A DNA stretch of 64,000 bases from Methanococcoides methylutens MM1 (GTDB lineage: Archaea; Halobacteriota; Methanosarcinia; Methanosarcinales; Methanosarcinaceae), in the NCBI RefSeq assembly GCF_000970325.1, contig NZ_CP009518.1:2170001-2234000 (forward strand). Reading direction: 5' to 3'. Under the pieces are notes generated by a model. It was not told the DNA's origin and made no database searches. It saw only the letters and a list, made by a program, of their open reading frames with translations. Positions 53,157 to 61,197 of the stretch are shown piece by piece (within the stretch, counting starts at the first letter, position 1; each line of letters begins with the position of its first letter). The position numbers and the translations under genes are program-made.

Positions 53157-54194
53157 ATGCATGATCTCAACTTTAAAGACAGGCTTCTGAAGGTATTTAA
53201 TGGGGAAGAGGTCGATAAAGTTCCTGTAGGCTCTTTCACTACCACTCCAGTAATGGAACTAATGGAAAAGTGTGGTTCTGCAAGACCTGAAGCAGATCAT
53301 GATCCTGAAAAGATGGCCACATTAGCAGTCTCACAGCATGAGATTGCTGGTTTTGAAATGGTAAGGTTCCCTTTTGATTGCACCATCCTTGGAGAGGCCA
53401 TGGGTTGTGAAATTCATTGTGGTACAAAGGAGAGAACGCCTTCGGTGATAAACGGATTGTTGAAAACCCCTCTTGAATGTCTTGAAGTTCCTCATGACCT
53501 GCTGGAAAGGGGAAGGATCCCATCAATTCTTGAAGCTGCTGATATCATCAGGGAGAGAATAGGCGAAGAGGTACCCATAATTGCCGGTCTTGAAGGACCT
53601 ATGGATCTTGCAGTAAGTCTCTCCGATATCAGGTCATTTCTTTTGTGGACAATAAAAGACCCTGAGAAGGTCAGTCAATTGCTGGATGTTTGCACTGAAG
53701 CATGTATTGAACTGGGAAATGCGTATCTTGATCATGGTGTGGATGTGGTCTGCATTGCTGATGCTGTAGCTTCTCCTGAGTTAGTAAAACCATCTGATTT
53801 CGAGGAACTTATAAAACCAAGATATTCCCGAATTACGAAAGGCATCAATGGTCTCAGTGTATTGCATGTCTGCGGAAAGACCGACTCTATAATATCTCAT
53901 ATGACTGGGTGTGGGTTTGATGGTATCAGCATTGAAGAAAGCATTCAGGACCTGAATACTGCTGTAGAAGTGGCACACAGGAATAATACGATCGTAATTG
54001 GGAATGTTTCTACCTCAGTGACAATGTTCAGCGGTACTCCTGAGCAGGTAAAAGAAGAAGCTTTCAAATCCCTGGATGCTGGTGTCGATATACTTGCTCC
54101 TGGATGTGGGCTGGCTCCCCAGACACCTATTCGGAACCTTAAGGCTCTGATAGAGGCAAGAAACAAGTATTGTGATAAAAGTTATACTATCTAA
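53157..54194 (+). CDS. MtaA/MtbA-type methylcobamide:CoM methyltransferase
   Basis: 345 residues, UroD fold. Zinc ligands His237 and Cys239 (VLHVCGK) and Cys317 (APGCGLAPQTP) are in place, as in MtaA, MtbA and MtsA. Transfers the methyl group from a methylated corrinoid protein to coenzyme M. The APGCGLAP pattern is closer to MtaA/MtbA than the STGCEIP seen in the other two methyltransferases here, so it probably serves a separate corrinoid partner. ATG after AAGGGGG, 20 bp behind the chaperonin gene. Confidence 0.87.
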   Translation: MHDLNFKDRLLKVFNGEEVDKVPVGSFTTTPVMELMEKCGSARPEADHDPEKMATLAVSQHEIAGFEMVRFPFDCTILGEAMGCEIHCGTKERTPSVINGLLKTPLECLEVPHDLLERGRIPSILEAADIIRERIGEEVPIIAGLEGPMDLAVSLSDIRSFLLWTIKDPEKVSQLLDVCTEACIELGNAYLDHGVDVVCIADAVASPELVKPSDFEELIKPRYSRITKGINGLSVLHVCGKTDSIISHMTGCGFDGISIEESIQDLNTAVEVAHRNNTIVIGNVSTSVTMFSGTPEQVKEEAFKSLDAGVDILAPGCGLAPQTPIRNLKALIEARNKYCDKSYTI

Positions 54195-54224
54195 AATATT
54201 CAACCGAAATAAGGAGGAAATTCC

Positions 54225-54539
54225 ATGACAGAAGTAACCGTGAAATCAAATGTTTGTGGTTTTACCCATAAGGTATGTGGAAATATGGAAGGTGACAGGA
54301 TTGTCGTCGATATAGATACACCCTGCGAAAAGGTCAGGAAAATGTCCCATCTTGAAGTTCCTATGATGGACCTGTTTGACATAAAGGACAACCATGTAAT
54401 GCAAAAAGCGCAGGAAGCAAAATGCAGCGTGACCTGTCTCATCCCCTCTGCAGTGCTTCATGTATGCTGTCTTGAAGCCGGTCTTATGTCAAAGTCCCTG
54501 GTCGGAAATGCAGAGGAAGTTGCTATAGAGTTCGAATGA
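54225..54539 (+). CDS. Cysteine-rich small protein of the methyltransferase operon (DUF6951-like)
   Basis: 104 residues with cysteines at 11, 18, 34, 67, 71, 81 and 82 (NVCGFTHKVCG; AKCSVTCLIP; HVCCLEAG). This is a family found beside UroD-type methyltransferases in methylotrophic anaerobes; I name it DUF6951-like from memory, not by search. Seven cysteines and one invariant-looking CC pair suggest FeS or zinc binding. Perfect AAGGAGG ribosome site. It lies between two methyltransferase genes in a tight run (30 and 62 bp gaps). Confidence 0.7.
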   Translation: MTEVTVKSNVCGFTHKVCGNMEGDRIVVDIDTPCEKVRKMSHLEVPMMDLFDIKDNHVMQKAQEAKCSVTCLIPSAVLHVCCLEAGLMSKSLVGNAEEVAIEFE

Positions 54540-54601
54540 CATTGATTTGCTCAATGTCTGAAAGATTTCAGTAAACAAAAAGGAGGATCGAGGGTGGTCC
54601 A

Positions 54602-55699
54602 TTGGCAGAGGAAATGACTTCAAAAGAGAGATTCGTTAATGCTATTGAGATGAAGGATGTAGACAGGATGCCTTATGGGTACCTTTGGTTCGGTGCAGGT
54701 GATGCAGTTCTGGAACGAATGGGTGCCAGTATGTGCGATGTCTATTATTCTGCAAAGGGGATTGCCAGAGCACAGATACTTGCAAGGGAGATGTATCATC
54801 ATGATAACGTGATGTCACCCTGGGGATGTCTGCTTGTAGAAGCAGAAGCCCTTGGAACCAGACTGAACATCAAAGACAACAGGTATCCTACAATAGCTGA
54901 GCATCCAATCGGATCGGCAAAGGAATATGGTAAGATAGATCCTCTGGATATTGAGAGGTCAGAAAGGGTGAATACGGTTGCAAGGTCCATTGGCATTCTC
55001 AAAAAAGAGCTCAAAGATGAGGTTTTCATAACCGGAAGTATGCTTTCTCCCCTGATGCTCGCCGCCCAGATTCTTGAAACAACTAATCTGTGTATTGAAA
55101 TGCTAACGGAAAAAGAAAGTGTGCATGCTCTTCTTGAAAAGCTTACTCAAAGCTGCATTTTGTATGCGGACCGGATGCTCGAAGAAGGAGCTGATGGTAT
55201 CTTCGTGGAGAACGGGGAGAACACAGCAGACCTTTTCAGTCCTGAAATGGCTGAAGAATTCATGTTGAAGTATACAAAGGAACTCTACGAGCACATTCAG
55301 GCAAACGGTGGATATGTTATCTCTCATAATTGCGCAGAGAATGCCTTCCATGAAATGGAACTGTCCCTTAAACCGGATGTCCTTAACTTTGCTTTCGGGG
55401 ATGTTAAAACACTTGGGGAACAACACGGTGTTGAATGCGTGAAGATCCACAAAAAGACAGGCTGTAGCCCCAGATATTGTTTTAAGGATCTTGGGAAACA
55501 TGGTTTCTGCCTGATGGGGAACATCAATCCAAACGTATTCGGAAATGGGTATTTTGCTGACATTGAGAACGAAGTAAAAAGCTGTATGGGTGCAGCTCCT
55601 GAGAAAGGATTTATACTGTCTACAGGATGTGAGATCCCGCTTAATACACCAATTGAAGAGATGGAAACACTCTGGAATACGATAAGTTCCCGGTTCTGA
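54602..55699 (+). CDS. UroD-fold corrinoid methyltransferase
   Basis: 365 residues. Zinc ligands His242 and Cys244 (ISHNCAEN) and Cys343 (STGCEIPLNTP) are conserved. The HNC and STGCE motifs match the C-terminal half of the fused protein at 47464, not the HVC/APGC methyltransferase next door, so it is a stand-alone paralogue of that half, perhaps acting on the same kind of methyl donor. TTG start follows GAGGGTGG by five bases; an ATG at 54614 is an alternative. Last gene of the block, 140 bp from tRNA-Gln. Confidence 0.85.
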   Translation: MAEEMTSKERFVNAIEMKDVDRMPYGYLWFGAGDAVLERMGASMCDVYYSAKGIARAQILAREMYHHDNVMSPWGCLLVEAEALGTRLNIKDNRYPTIAEHPIGSAKEYGKIDPLDIERSERVNTVARSIGILKKELKDEVFITGSMLSPLMLAAQILETTNLCIEMLTEKESVHALLEKLTQSCILYADRMLEEGADGIFVENGENTADLFSPEMAEEFMLKYTKELYEHIQANGGYVISHNCAENAFHEMELSLKPDVLNFAFGDVKTLGEQHGVECVKIHKKTGCSPRYCFKDLGKHGFCLMGNINPNVFGNGYFADIENEVKSCMGAAPEKGFILSTGCEIPLNTPIEEMETLWNTISSRF

Positions 55700-55808
55700 G
55701 CCAGGGAGATTATAAAATCAGAAGCATTAGCAGTAAATCATCAAATACTGAATGTTGAATGAGGATATGCATTCATACAAAGTTCAACTTCAAAACGTAA
55801 AAAGTAGC

Positions 55809-55822
55809 CCTATCAAAATAGG
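55809..55822 (-). terminator. Terminator of the tRNA-Gln gene
   Basis: On the minus strand CCTAT, loop TTTG, ATAGG is followed by GCTACTTTTT, 20 bases past the tRNA 3' end. Confidence 0.5.
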
Positions 55823-55841
55823 AATATCTAAAGAAATTTAA

Positions 55842-55914
55842 TAGTCCCGCCCGGATTCGAACCGGAGTCCCAGGCTCCAAAGGCCTGAAGGATTGACCAC
55901 TACCCTACGGGACT
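55842..55914 (-). tRNA. tRNA-Gln (TTG anticodon)
   Basis: Folds as a 73-base cloverleaf on the minus strand: acceptor AGTCCCG paired with CGGGACT, discriminator A, D arm with GGGTAGTGGTCAATCC, anticodon stem CAGGC/GCCTG with loop CTTTGGA giving anticodon TTG, and T arm CCGGTTCGAATCCGG. No CCA is encoded. Its 3' end is the right boundary of the methyltransferase block and carries the sequence repeated at 43909. Confidence 0.95.
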
Positions 55915-55965
55915 TCACATGCTGCATATTGCACAATAATACTTATTTGTTGTGTAGAAATTGGA

Positions 55966-57057
55966 TCATTTCTGAATAATGAGGGTCAGCACGTCGCCAT
56001 CCTGCAGCCTGTGATCAAGACCGGCTCGCTGTCCGGGATGTTTGGCTGAAGGGCCCCATATCTGGGAATACCTGAACTTATCCCGGAAATCGCGATGCAG
56101 ACGGTCGCAGATATCGCCCACGGTCACACCGTTGGTAACGATCATCGGCTCGTCCATATCTGCGGGGCCGCCCTGCGGTTTCATATACACCCTGATGAAA
56201 TCCAGGGCCTCGTATATCAGGTCCTTGACGGCTTCGAGGTTACGCTCCTCGTTAGCTGAAATGAAAGTAGCATCCGGGAACTTTGCCTTGCAGAACTCCA
56301 GGATCTCCTCATCGGCCATGTCCACCTTGTTGATGACGATAACTGCAGGAATGTACACCCTGTTTGCCATCACGGAATCGATAAGCTGGTCCATGTTGAT
56401 GTTATCCCTGAGAAGGATATGTGCATTATGGATCTTGTATTCGCCCAGAATCGCCTTGATCAGGTCGTCGGACATCTCAAGCTCCATGGTCGCACTGATG
56501 ATCACGCCACCCCTGTCCATCCTCTTGATGGTAACATCGGGTTCTGACATATTGATCCTGATCCCGGCATCGTAAAGTTCCTGCATCAACACATTATAGT
56601 GCTCGGTCTGGAACACGTCCAGCAGGAAAAGCACAAGATTGGAGTTCCTCACAACAGAGATGACCTCCTTACCACGGCCACGGCCACTGGCTGCACCTCT
56701 TACCAGACCCGGCACATCAAGCACCTGGATGGTCGCACCCTTATGCTCCAATACCCCCGGAATGACATCAAGGGTTGTGAACTCATACGCACCGACCTCG
56801 GAATTCGCACCGGTCAGCTTGTTCAGGAGCGTGGACTTACCCACGGAAGGGAATCCCACAAGTGCAACAGTAGCATCGCCTGACTTCCTTACAGAATAGC
56901 CCTCTCCGCCGGATTTGGCAGAAGCTCTCTTCTGCACGTCTTCCCTCAGGCGTGCAAGTTTGGCCTTCAGCTTACCAATATGATGGGATGTTGCCTTGTT
57001 ATAGGGAGTCTTACGGATCTCGTCCTCGACTGCCTGGATATCTTCGTGTAAACTCAT
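55966..57057 (-). CDS. DRG-family (Obg-like) GTPase
   Basis: 363 residues. Coiled N-terminus (EDIQAVEDEIRKTPYNKATSHHIGKLKAKLARLREDVQKR), GTPase with VGFPSVGKSTLLNKLTG, YEFTTLDVIPG, LDVPGLVRGAASGRGRGKE and NKVD, and a C-terminal TGS domain (PMIVTNGVTVGDICDRLHRDFRDKFRYSQIWG, HPGQRAGLDHRLQDGDVLTL). Typical length of archaeal/eukaryal DRG proteins, which associate with translation. ATG 57057 is chosen; a GTG two codons upstream overlaps the AGGGTG ribosome site. Confidence 0.94.
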   Translation of the reverse strand: MSLHEDIQAVEDEIRKTPYNKATSHHIGKLKAKLARLREDVQKRASAKSGGEGYSVRKSGDATVALVGFPSVGKSTLLNKLTGANSEVGAYEFTTLDVIPGVLEHKGATIQVLDVPGLVRGAASGRGRGKEVISVVRNSNLVLFLLDVFQTEHYNVLMQELYDAGIRINMSEPDVTIKRMDRGGVIISATMELEMSDDLIKAILGEYKIHNAHILLRDNINMDQLIDSVMANRVYIPAVIVINKVDMADEEILEFCKAKFPDATFISANEERNLEAVKDLIYEALDFIRVYMKPQGGPADMDEPMIVTNGVTVGDICDRLHRDFRDKFRYSQIWGPSAKHPGQRAGLDHRLQDGDVLTLIIQK

Positions 57058-57111
57058 CTGCACCCTACCATAACTTCAATATAAAAAAGATTTTCCTTGC
57101 AGGGCTGGAAA

Positions 57112-58329
57112 TTACCTGCATACATCTTCAAAAAGGACAACTTCAACAACTGTGCCTTTGCTCACCATAGGCACATCCGCAGGGATCTCAATGAAGCCGT
57201 CCGCAGCCGCAAGGGTGGTTATCGAGGCCGAGGTCTTACTGGCAGAGAACACCTTATTCCCTTCCAGCCGGACAGCATGAAGCTCATGCCTGCTACCGGA
57301 ATTCACATCCTCTTCAAGGACTCCCGGCACCACCTGTCTCACAGTTGCTGGAGCTCCCAGGCATCTCCTGATAAGCGGCATCAGGAACTCATAGAATACC
57401 ATAAGCGAGGACGTGGGATTACCCGGAAGTGCCACGATCGGTATATCATTGATAATACCCGCAACCACCGGTTTTCCCGGCTTGAAACTGAGACCGTGAG
57501 CCAGCACCTCACCCTTCTCCTCAATGATGTTGAACATAAAATCGTCCGGTCCGGCTGATGTACTCCCTGATGTCAGCACCAGGTCACACTCAGCAATTGC
57601 CCTGTCCACGGCACCGCTAAAAGCTTCCTGATCATCTCTCACGATACCATAGGGAACAGCATCCGCACCGCAATCCGTTACACTTGCATAGAGTGAATAT
57701 GAATTACAATCGTAGATCTTGCCAGGGTCAAGTGATTCTCCCGGAACCGTCAGCTCGTTGCCGGTGGAAATTATTCCCACCTTCATAGACCTGACATCCA
57801 CATTTCTCATACCGATCGCTGCAAGCACACCGACCTCACGCACCCCGATCCGGGAACCTTTGCGTAGCACAAGTTCGTCCTCAGGGATATCGAAACCCGC
57901 ATGTATCAGGTTCTCATCTGCACTTACTGCCACCTTAATGAGAACATTGCCGTCCTGGAGTTCGGTGTCTTCCACCATAACAACAGCATCCGCACCTTCC
58001 GGGATAGGACCGCCTGTTGCCACCTCCACAGCCTCCATCTCACCCACGCGATATTTAGGAAGCTGACCCACAGGAGAGAATCCCAACAACTTCAGGGAAA
58101 CCGGCTTTTCAATTGCTGAAAGCACGTCCTCTGAACGCACAGCATACCCGTCTTTCAGTGCTTTAGGAAAATTCGGGACAGCGGTAGCTGAAACGATATC
58201 CTCTGCAAGAACACGGCCAGTTGATCTCTCAATTTCAATCGGCCTTACATGGGTTGGGACATCGATCTCTTCAAAAAGTTTCCTGGCATCCTCAATGGAC
58301 AACAGGTCATGCAATATTTTCCGTGGCAT
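57112..58329 (-). CDS. moeA: Molybdopterin molybdenumtransferase MoeA
   Basis: 405 residues, complete MoeA: domain with KALKDGYAVRSED and VATGGPIPEGADAVVMVED, the MoeA/MogA-like core with IISTGNELTVPGE, DCNSYSL, LTSGSTSAGPDD and LPGNPTSSLMVF, and a C-terminal beta domain. Inserts molybdate (or tungstate) into adenylylated molybdopterin, needed for formylmethanofuran dehydrogenase in methanogens. No clear ribosome site upstream of ATG; may be leaderless. Same strand as the DRG GTPase, 54 bp away. Confidence 0.94.
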   Translation of the reverse strand: MPRKILHDLLSIEDARKLFEEIDVPTHVRPIEIERSTGRVLAEDIVSATAVPNFPKALKDGYAVRSEDVLSAIEKPVSLKLLGFSPVGQLPKYRVGEMEAVEVATGGPIPEGADAVVMVEDTELQDGNVLIKVAVSADENLIHAGFDIPEDELVLRKGSRIGVREVGVLAAIGMRNVDVRSMKVGIISTGNELTVPGESLDPGKIYDCNSYSLYASVTDCGADAVPYGIVRDDQEAFSGAVDRAIAECDLVLTSGSTSAGPDDFMFNIIEEKGEVLAHGLSFKPGKPVVAGIINDIPIVALPGNPTSSLMVFYEFLMPLIRRCLGAPATVRQVVPGVLEEDVNSGSRHELHAVRLEGNKVFSASKTSASITTLAAADGFIEIPADVPMVSKGTVVEVVLFEDVCR

Positions 58330-58414
58330 TGTTGGTCAGATTGATCAGATTTATTAGAGTGAACCGATCGGTCAAATCGGTTAGATCAGGAAAGAAAAAG
58401 AATGATCGAAAAGA

Positions 58415-59293
58415 TCATTCGAAGATAGGAGTACCTGTGCTACCGGTGACTTCCTCGAATGCAGCGACTGCTGCCTTGGTTATAGGACCGACTGAACCGT
58501 CTCCGATAGGCCTTCCGTCAAGCTTTGTGATAGGTGCAGCCTCTGCTGCGGTACCTGTGACGAAGATCTCATCTGCAGTGTACATATCGAAAAGACCAAG
58601 GTTTCCGACAATAACCTCATAGCCGCGCTCCTCGAGAAGCTCAATGGCAGTAGCCCTTGTGATACCCTTGAGGTTGTTGATGGTTGGCGGGGTGTAGACC
58701 TTGCCGTTCTTGATAACGAAGATGTTGTCTCCGGAACCCTCTGAGATGAAGCCGTTCTGGTCAAGGAAAATTGCCTCATCGCCACCCTTCTCATTTGCCT
58801 CGATCTTTGCGAGGATGTTGTTCAGGTAGTTCAGTGACTTGATGTTAGGGGACAGTGCATCCGGTGCATTACGCCTGATACCGACTGTGATTGCTTTGAG
58901 ACCGACCTCATAGAGATCGCCATACATTGCACCCCATTCCTGTGAAACGATGTAGATACTTGGCTTTGGGCACTTGCGTGGGTCAAGACCAAGGTCACCA
59001 ACACCACGTGAAACGATAGGACGGATGTATGCATCCCTGAGGTTGTTCTTCCTCAGTGTCTCAAGGATAGCCTCGCTCATCTCTTCCTTTGAGATAGGGA
59101 CCTCAAGAGCAATTGCCTTTGCAGAATCATACAACCTGTCAACATGCTCCTGGAGCTTGAAGACACGACCATTGTATGCCCTGATTCCCTCAAAGACACC
59201 GTCACCATACAGGAAACCGTGGTCGTAGATAGAAACCGTTGCATTTTCCTTTGTGACAAACTCACCGTTGTAATAGATCAGTAATTCGCTCAT
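58415..59293 (-). CDS. ilvE: Branched-chain amino acid aminotransferase
   Basis: 292 residues of the class IV PLP transaminase fold. PLP lysine Lys152 in [10 protein letters not shown], plus [49 protein letters not shown] and [15 protein letters not shown]. Catalyses the last step of valine, leucine and isoleucine synthesis, with 2-oxoglutarate/glutamate. ATG with AGAGGA five bases upstream. Codon use is strongly biased, indicating high expression. Independent gene; the 197 bp beyond its start contain no gene. Confidence 0.94.
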   Translation of the reverse strand: MSELLIYYNGEFVTKENATVSIYDHGFLYGDGVFEGIRAYNGRVFKLQEHVDRLYDSAKAIALEVPISKEEMSEAILETLRKNNLRDAYIRPIVSRGVGDLGLDPRKCPKPSIYIVSQEWGAMYGDLYEVGLKAITVGIRRNAPDALSPNIKSLNYLNNILAKIEANEKGGDEAIFLDQNGFISEGSGDNIFVIKNGKVYTPPTINNLKGITRATAIELLEERGYEVIVGNLGLFDMYTADEIFVTGTAAEAAPITKLDGRPIGDGSVGPITKAAVAAFEEVTGSTGTPIFE

Positions 59294-59490
59294 ATGAATC
59301 CTCTTTAGTAATACCGGTTAAAGGTACGTTTTTGTAAATATTGTATTCCTGATGTTATCTATGTTATATATGAATATTTGTGCCATCTGGAATCCCGGAG
59401 ACGTTTAAGACACCGGTTAACAATATGCATGTGGAAAATGAGAACAACGTGAAAATGGAAAAAGTGGATGAAGTGATCGGAAAGCCCGGA

Positions 59491-60048
59491 TCAGGATTCT
59501 TGTTGCCCTGTTAAACTTTTCATTGCCTGCTGTTCAGAATATTTCCTGAATACCGATTCATACTCACGCCAGCCGGCTAAGAACATAACAATTGCAAAAG
59601 GCGCCAGAAATGTTATTTTCATGAAATTATCCAGGAACAAACTCATAGCTCCAAGCATGAAGATGACAAAGCAGGTCTGGAGCAGGGAAAAACCGATCGC
59701 TGCTTTTCTTGGTCCTTTGTTCAGTGCATAAACACCCCAGAACCGTAGATTCAAGATGTCCCTTAACGCAGGAGAAGAGGTGGGATCTATGCCCTCCATC
59801 CCCTTCATGAATTGTCTCATCCTCATTTCTGAGATCGTTTTCGAATAGAACAAGGCCAGAAGCAAAAGAATGATAAAACCGAAACTGCCGATCAGAGCCT
59901 GCCCAAGAAGGATAAGAAGGGTTGAGGTGAACATTAGGACTCCGAAGATCGCAGGGAGGTAGCTGGTTCCCTCTCTGATTGCTTTTCTCAGATTGTAAAG
60001 TGTCATTACTGCAAAGAAAACAAGGCCTGAGATGAGAATTATTTGCAT
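59491..60048 (-). CDS. Polytopic membrane protein, unknown function
   Basis: 185 residues with four to five hydrophobic helices (at about 2-20, 32-68 probably two, 118-140, 145-160). A cytoplasmic loop lies at residues 70-115 (SKTISEMRMRQFMKGMEGIDPTSSPALRDILNLRFWG) and a charged C-terminus. No family recognised. AGAGG precedes ATG by about 11 bases. Stands alone between ilvE and the tRNA-Arg gene. Confidence 0.7.
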   Translation of the reverse strand: MQIILISGLVFFAVMTLYNLRKAIREGTSYLPAIFGVLMFTSTLLILLGQALIGSFGFIILLLLALFYSKTISEMRMRQFMKGMEGIDPTSSPALRDILNLRFWGVYALNKGPRKAAIGFSLLQTCFVIFMLGAMSLFLDNFMKITFLAPFAIVMFLAGWREYESVFRKYSEQQAMKSLTGQQES

Positions 60049-60273
60049 GAACAGTGGAACCTCTTATGTTTTGAATGGATATAATAGACCATTTATACAA
60101 GATTACATTTAACAAAAATGAAACCATCATATAAATTCATTTCTGGAAGTACATATACTGAGAACAAAAAAAATCAAATCTGATAACACACAATTCAGCC
60201 AGAAACCTTCCCCTATACAAAAGACTTTTATGTATAAACGCCCATGTCGTATCTCATCCGCCCAAATCTATTT

Positions 60274-60348
60274 GGGCCCGTGGCTTAGCCAGGATATAGC
60301 ACCGGGCTTCTAACCCGGGGGTCGTGGGTTCAACTCCCACCGGGTCCG
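60274..60348 (+). tRNA. tRNA-Arg (TCT anticodon)
   Basis: 75-base cloverleaf: acceptor GGGCCCG paired with CGGGTCC (one G-T), discriminator G, D arm GCTTAGCCAGGATATAGC, anticodon stem CCGGG/CCCGG with loop CTTCTAA giving anticodon TCT, T arm GTGGG-TTCAACT-CCCAC. No encoded CCA. A TATA-like TTTATGTATAAA lies about 45 bp upstream. Confidence 0.95.
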
Positions 60349-60374
60349 TTAGAATAGGATTAGAAGATCCTAAG

Positions 60375-60423
60375 CAGATGTCGATGCCTTCAAGGATTCG
60401 ATATCTGTTTATTTGCTTTTTTG
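60375..60423 (+). terminator. Terminator after tRNA-Arg
   Basis: CAGATGTCGA (60375-60384) pairs with TCGATATCTG (60398-60407), with one G-T, and is followed by TTTATTTGCTTTTTTG. The rest of the 430-bp gap up to 60778 has no gene; a GCTGTAA direct repeat occurs near 60690 and 60712. Confidence 0.5.
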
Positions 60424-60778
60424 TACTTAGCCTTCGTTAGTCTAGTAGCCTTAGCCAGAGATCAGGCCAGATCGTAACGTGAATAATTACTCAGATGAAT
60501 TATAACTGACAAAACCACAAGATGTTAGAAAGATATTAAGGGATTAAACGAGGCTTGTATCAGGAAGACAGTCTACTAAAAAAGCAAATATCCCTCTAAC
60601 AATGTTCTTGAGAATTGCAAAAAGATATATGCCATAATGATAATTTCTAAGCGGGTTTGGGCATACTGATATTAAGTTAACTTACTTGATCAGCTGTAAG
60701 CGGGGACTTTCGGCTGTAATTAGTTAAATTGAAAAATGCCTGAATTTTGAATCATGTTATCTTGGGGAGAAAAATATA

Positions 60779-61033
60779 ATGTTAAATCTGATACTTGATG
60801 TTATCGAGGGATTCACCAGGGGTTGGACAGATTCCAATTTTGAAAAGTTAAAAACATTTGCTGTAATGCTAGCAGCTGCTTTGATCATAGGTGCTCCTTT
60901 AACACAAGCATTTGAATTTGCCCAATCCGTTGTTGGGCTTATAGCTGCCATTGGATCACTGGCACTTGCAATAGGAATTCTCACAATTGTTGGATGGGCA
61001 TCAGATGCTTTTAAAGGGCCTTTTAGGTATTGA
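60779..61033 (+). CDS. Small membrane protein (84 aa)
   Basis: Two hydrophobic segments: FAVMLAAALIIGAPLTQAFEFA (about 27-48) and VVGLIAAIGSLALAIGILTIVGWAS (about 51-75), with a short amphipathic N-terminus (MLNLILDVIEGFTRGWTDSNFEKLK) and DAFKGPFRY at the end. No family recognised. Good ribosome site (GGGGAGA, about seven bases before ATG). Independent transcription is likely, as it is flanked by gaps of 430 and 164 bp. Confidence 0.65.
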   Translation: MLNLILDVIEGFTRGWTDSNFEKLKTFAVMLAAALIIGAPLTQAFEFAQSVVGLIAAIGSLALAIGILTIVGWASDAFKGPFRY

Positions 61034-61197
61034 TCAGGCTCAATCAGTTACTTCCATGGACTCTTGAGAGGGGGATCTTAAGACATCTTCGTTAAGACAG
61101 AACGTTCAAAAATAACTTATGATCGAACACAAAATGATAATTTTAAATATCTGCAGAAATACTTATTTAAGCACATAAAATTTTGGGTCTTGAAAGA

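Noticed and set aside
59423-59512. 29-codon frame overlapping the 3' end of the 59491 membrane-protein gene
   Set aside because: No ribosome site and it overlaps an established gene on the other strand.
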